Shown here piece by piece: positions 6,026 through 6,529 of a DNA stretch of 6,529 nucleotides. Positions within the stretch are counted from its first letter, which is position 1; each line of letters starts with the position of its first letter. The translations under genes and the position numbers were made by a program. The stretch lies in the NCBI GenBank assembly GCA_030611945.1, contig JAUWOV010000088.1, positions 1 through 6,529 on the forward strand, written 5' to 3'. The notes beneath the pieces are model-generated. The model was not told where the DNA came from, did no database searches, and saw only the letters and a list, made by a program, of their open reading frames with translations. Origin of the DNA: a bacterium (GTDB lineage: Bacteria > JAHJDO01).

Positions 6026-6288
6026 TGTTTGTCTATTGCGCATTCGGAAGCGCCGGAAAATAAATGTCTGGTGTAAGCGCGAGCATCCTTGCCTGTAAGA
6101 GGCAAAGCTTTTGTCTTATTTTCAAACAATTTCCATTCATTCTTTGTAAATAAGAATAAACAGTTATCCAGTCCTTTTGTAATAATAAACCTTTCGACGA
6201 AAGTTTCCTTTATTTTTCCCCTAAGACGCATGGGAACAATAAGGCGGTTTTTCTCATCCAGTGTATGCACAAATTCACCGTAAAACAT
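5878..6288 (-). CDS. mraZ: MraZ, transcriptional regulator of the dcw cluster, apparently frameshifted
   Basis: MraZ is a nucleoid-associated DNA-binding protein with two SpoVT-AbrB-like domains that forms rings and binds repeats before its own promoter. The first 89 residues are typical: [19 protein letters not shown] with the first DxxxR motif (D11-R15), then the linker up to [13 protein letters not shown] (78-89). After that the frame drifts into unrelated residues and stops at 136. A single extra G in the GGGG run at 6025-6022 explains the break. The ATG at 6288 has GGGGA eight to nine bases upstream, inside the last GTGG repeat. If the base is real, the product lacks the second domain and probably cannot form the normal ring. 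A sequencing or assembly error is equally possible. Programmed +1 shifting is less likely. It is the first gene of the cluster. Confidence 0.9.
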   Translation of the reverse strand: MFYGEFVHTLDEKNRLIVPMRLRGKIKETFVERFIITKGLDNCLFLFTKNEWKLFENKTKALPLTGKDARAYTRHLFSGASECAIDKQGKDINPFVFEELCSNRKGRYCHRSYEPHRDLEQRKVDILFKKHRKICQ

Positions 6289-6291
6289 AAG

Positions 6292-6341
6292 TTATCCCCA
6301 CAATCCACAACTTATCCACATTCTCCCCCACTTTCTACCAC
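6292..6341 (-). promoter_or_regulatory. MraZ-type GTGG repeat operator with overlapping DnaA-box matches
   Basis: Five GTGG motifs read on the minus strand, with plus-strand complements starting at 6298, 6305, 6316, 6328 and 6338; spacings are 7, 11, 12 and 10 bases. MraZ is known to bind direct TGGG-type repeats with about 10-bp spacing before mraZ, so this is a likely autoregulatory site. On the plus strand TTATCCACA at 6312-6320 is a perfect DnaA box, and TTATCCCCA at 6292-6300 differs by one base. CAATCCACA at 6301-6309 differs by two bases. The array abuts the mraZ ribosome binding site. Confidence 0.6.
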
Positions 6342-6345
6342 AGCA

Positions 6346-6374
6346 AGCTAACATGAGACCATGTAATATGTCAA
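6346..6374 (-). promoter_or_regulatory. Candidate mraZ (dcw) promoter
   Basis: A perfect TTGACA lies at 6374-6369. The -10 region is poor: TTAGCT at 17-base spacing or TAGCTT at 18. Transcription would begin just before the GTGG repeats, which would then sit at and after the start site, a repressor position. The weak -10 could mean activator dependence. Confidence 0.45.
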
Positions 6375-6529
6375 GCGATAGTTGCGATCCCAAATTCCTA
6401 TTTAGACCGGCAAACACAGGGATCTAAAGAAAATTCGAGATTAGTTTTTACCTAATCTACTTATTTCTGCCAAGAATTTCCTTTCAAATCACTATAATTC
6501 ACTCAAAGAACGTTTTATGCCTGGTTTTT
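6375..6529. other. Upstream intergenic stretch with no gene recognised
   Basis: Apart from the palindrome and weak promoter at 6438-6473, nothing definite is visible. All three minus-strand frames close within about 35 bases of the right edge, so the tail of an upstream gene could end there but cannot be identified. Confidence 0.4.
6438..6473 (-). promoter_or_regulatory. Second candidate promoter with a palindrome over its -10
   Basis: TTGGCA (6473-6468) is followed after 17 bases by TAAAAA (6450-6445). The -10-like box lies inside the seven-base loop of a perfect inverted repeat, AGATTAG/CTAATCT (6438-6444 and 6452-6458). The arrangement suits an operator, but both promoter elements are imperfect and the match may be chance in AT-rich DNA. 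Confidence 0.3.

Noticed and set aside
6292-6320. DnaA boxes as a replication origin
   Set aside because: There are only one perfect and two imperfect boxes, no typical AT-rich unwinding repeats, and no dnaA or dnaN gene nearby. A regulatory site is more likely.
6493-6498. TATAAT on the plus strand as a divergent promoter
   Set aside because: No -35-like hexamer lies at suitable spacing, and no supported plus-strand gene is visible before the window ends.

Overview
The window is an AT-rich bacterial segment. It carries the first five genes of a division and cell wall (dcw) cluster, all on the minus strand, so reading order runs from high to low coordinates: mraZ, rsmH, ftsL, ftsI (a class B PBP) and murE. 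MurE has the DNPR motif of the meso-diaminopimelate-adding enzymes, which fits a diderm or a DAP-type Gram-positive. Base composition and the accessory genes suggest an uncultivated candidate-phylum lineage, but the sequence does not fix the taxon.

Layout in reading order. Positions 6529-6289 are a promoter and leader region: a TTGACA box, five GTGG repeats of the kind MraZ binds, and a perfect DnaA-box 9-mer overlapping them. mraZ follows but is frameshifted at a run of four Gs (6022-6025), and its conserved C-terminus continues in another frame to 5853. Between mraZ and the conserved start of rsmH lies a 273-bp GC-rich insertion (5575-5847). It has 22-bp perfect terminal inverted repeats and several internal hairpins. 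It has displaced the normal rsmH start region, and its length keeps an open frame into rsmH, predicting about 90 foreign N-terminal residues or a start inside the element. rsmH and ftsL are separated by one base. ftsL ends inside a cluster of AATTAAG/GATTAAG repeats that fills the ftsL-ftsI gap and could fold around the ftsI ribosome binding site. ftsI (GTG start) and murE (TTG start) overlap by four bases.

The usual next genes (murF, mraY, murD and so on) do not follow murE. Instead there is an extended -10 promoter and a two-gene module: a small DUF6922-like protein overlapping an AbiEii-type nucleotidyltransferase, probably an antitoxin-toxin pair. Below it is an intergenic region with a TTGACA box and a symmetric three-part operator in front of a gene cut by the window edge, whose first residues look like a ribbon-helix-helix regulator.

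The core genes act together at the septum. RsmH methylates 16S rRNA, FtsL joins the FtsB/FtsQ scaffold, FtsI cross-links septal peptidoglycan, MurE makes the UDP-MurNAc-tripeptide precursor, and MraZ normally regulates the cluster. The most unusual feature is the inverted-repeat element fused to rsmH next to a disrupted mraZ.
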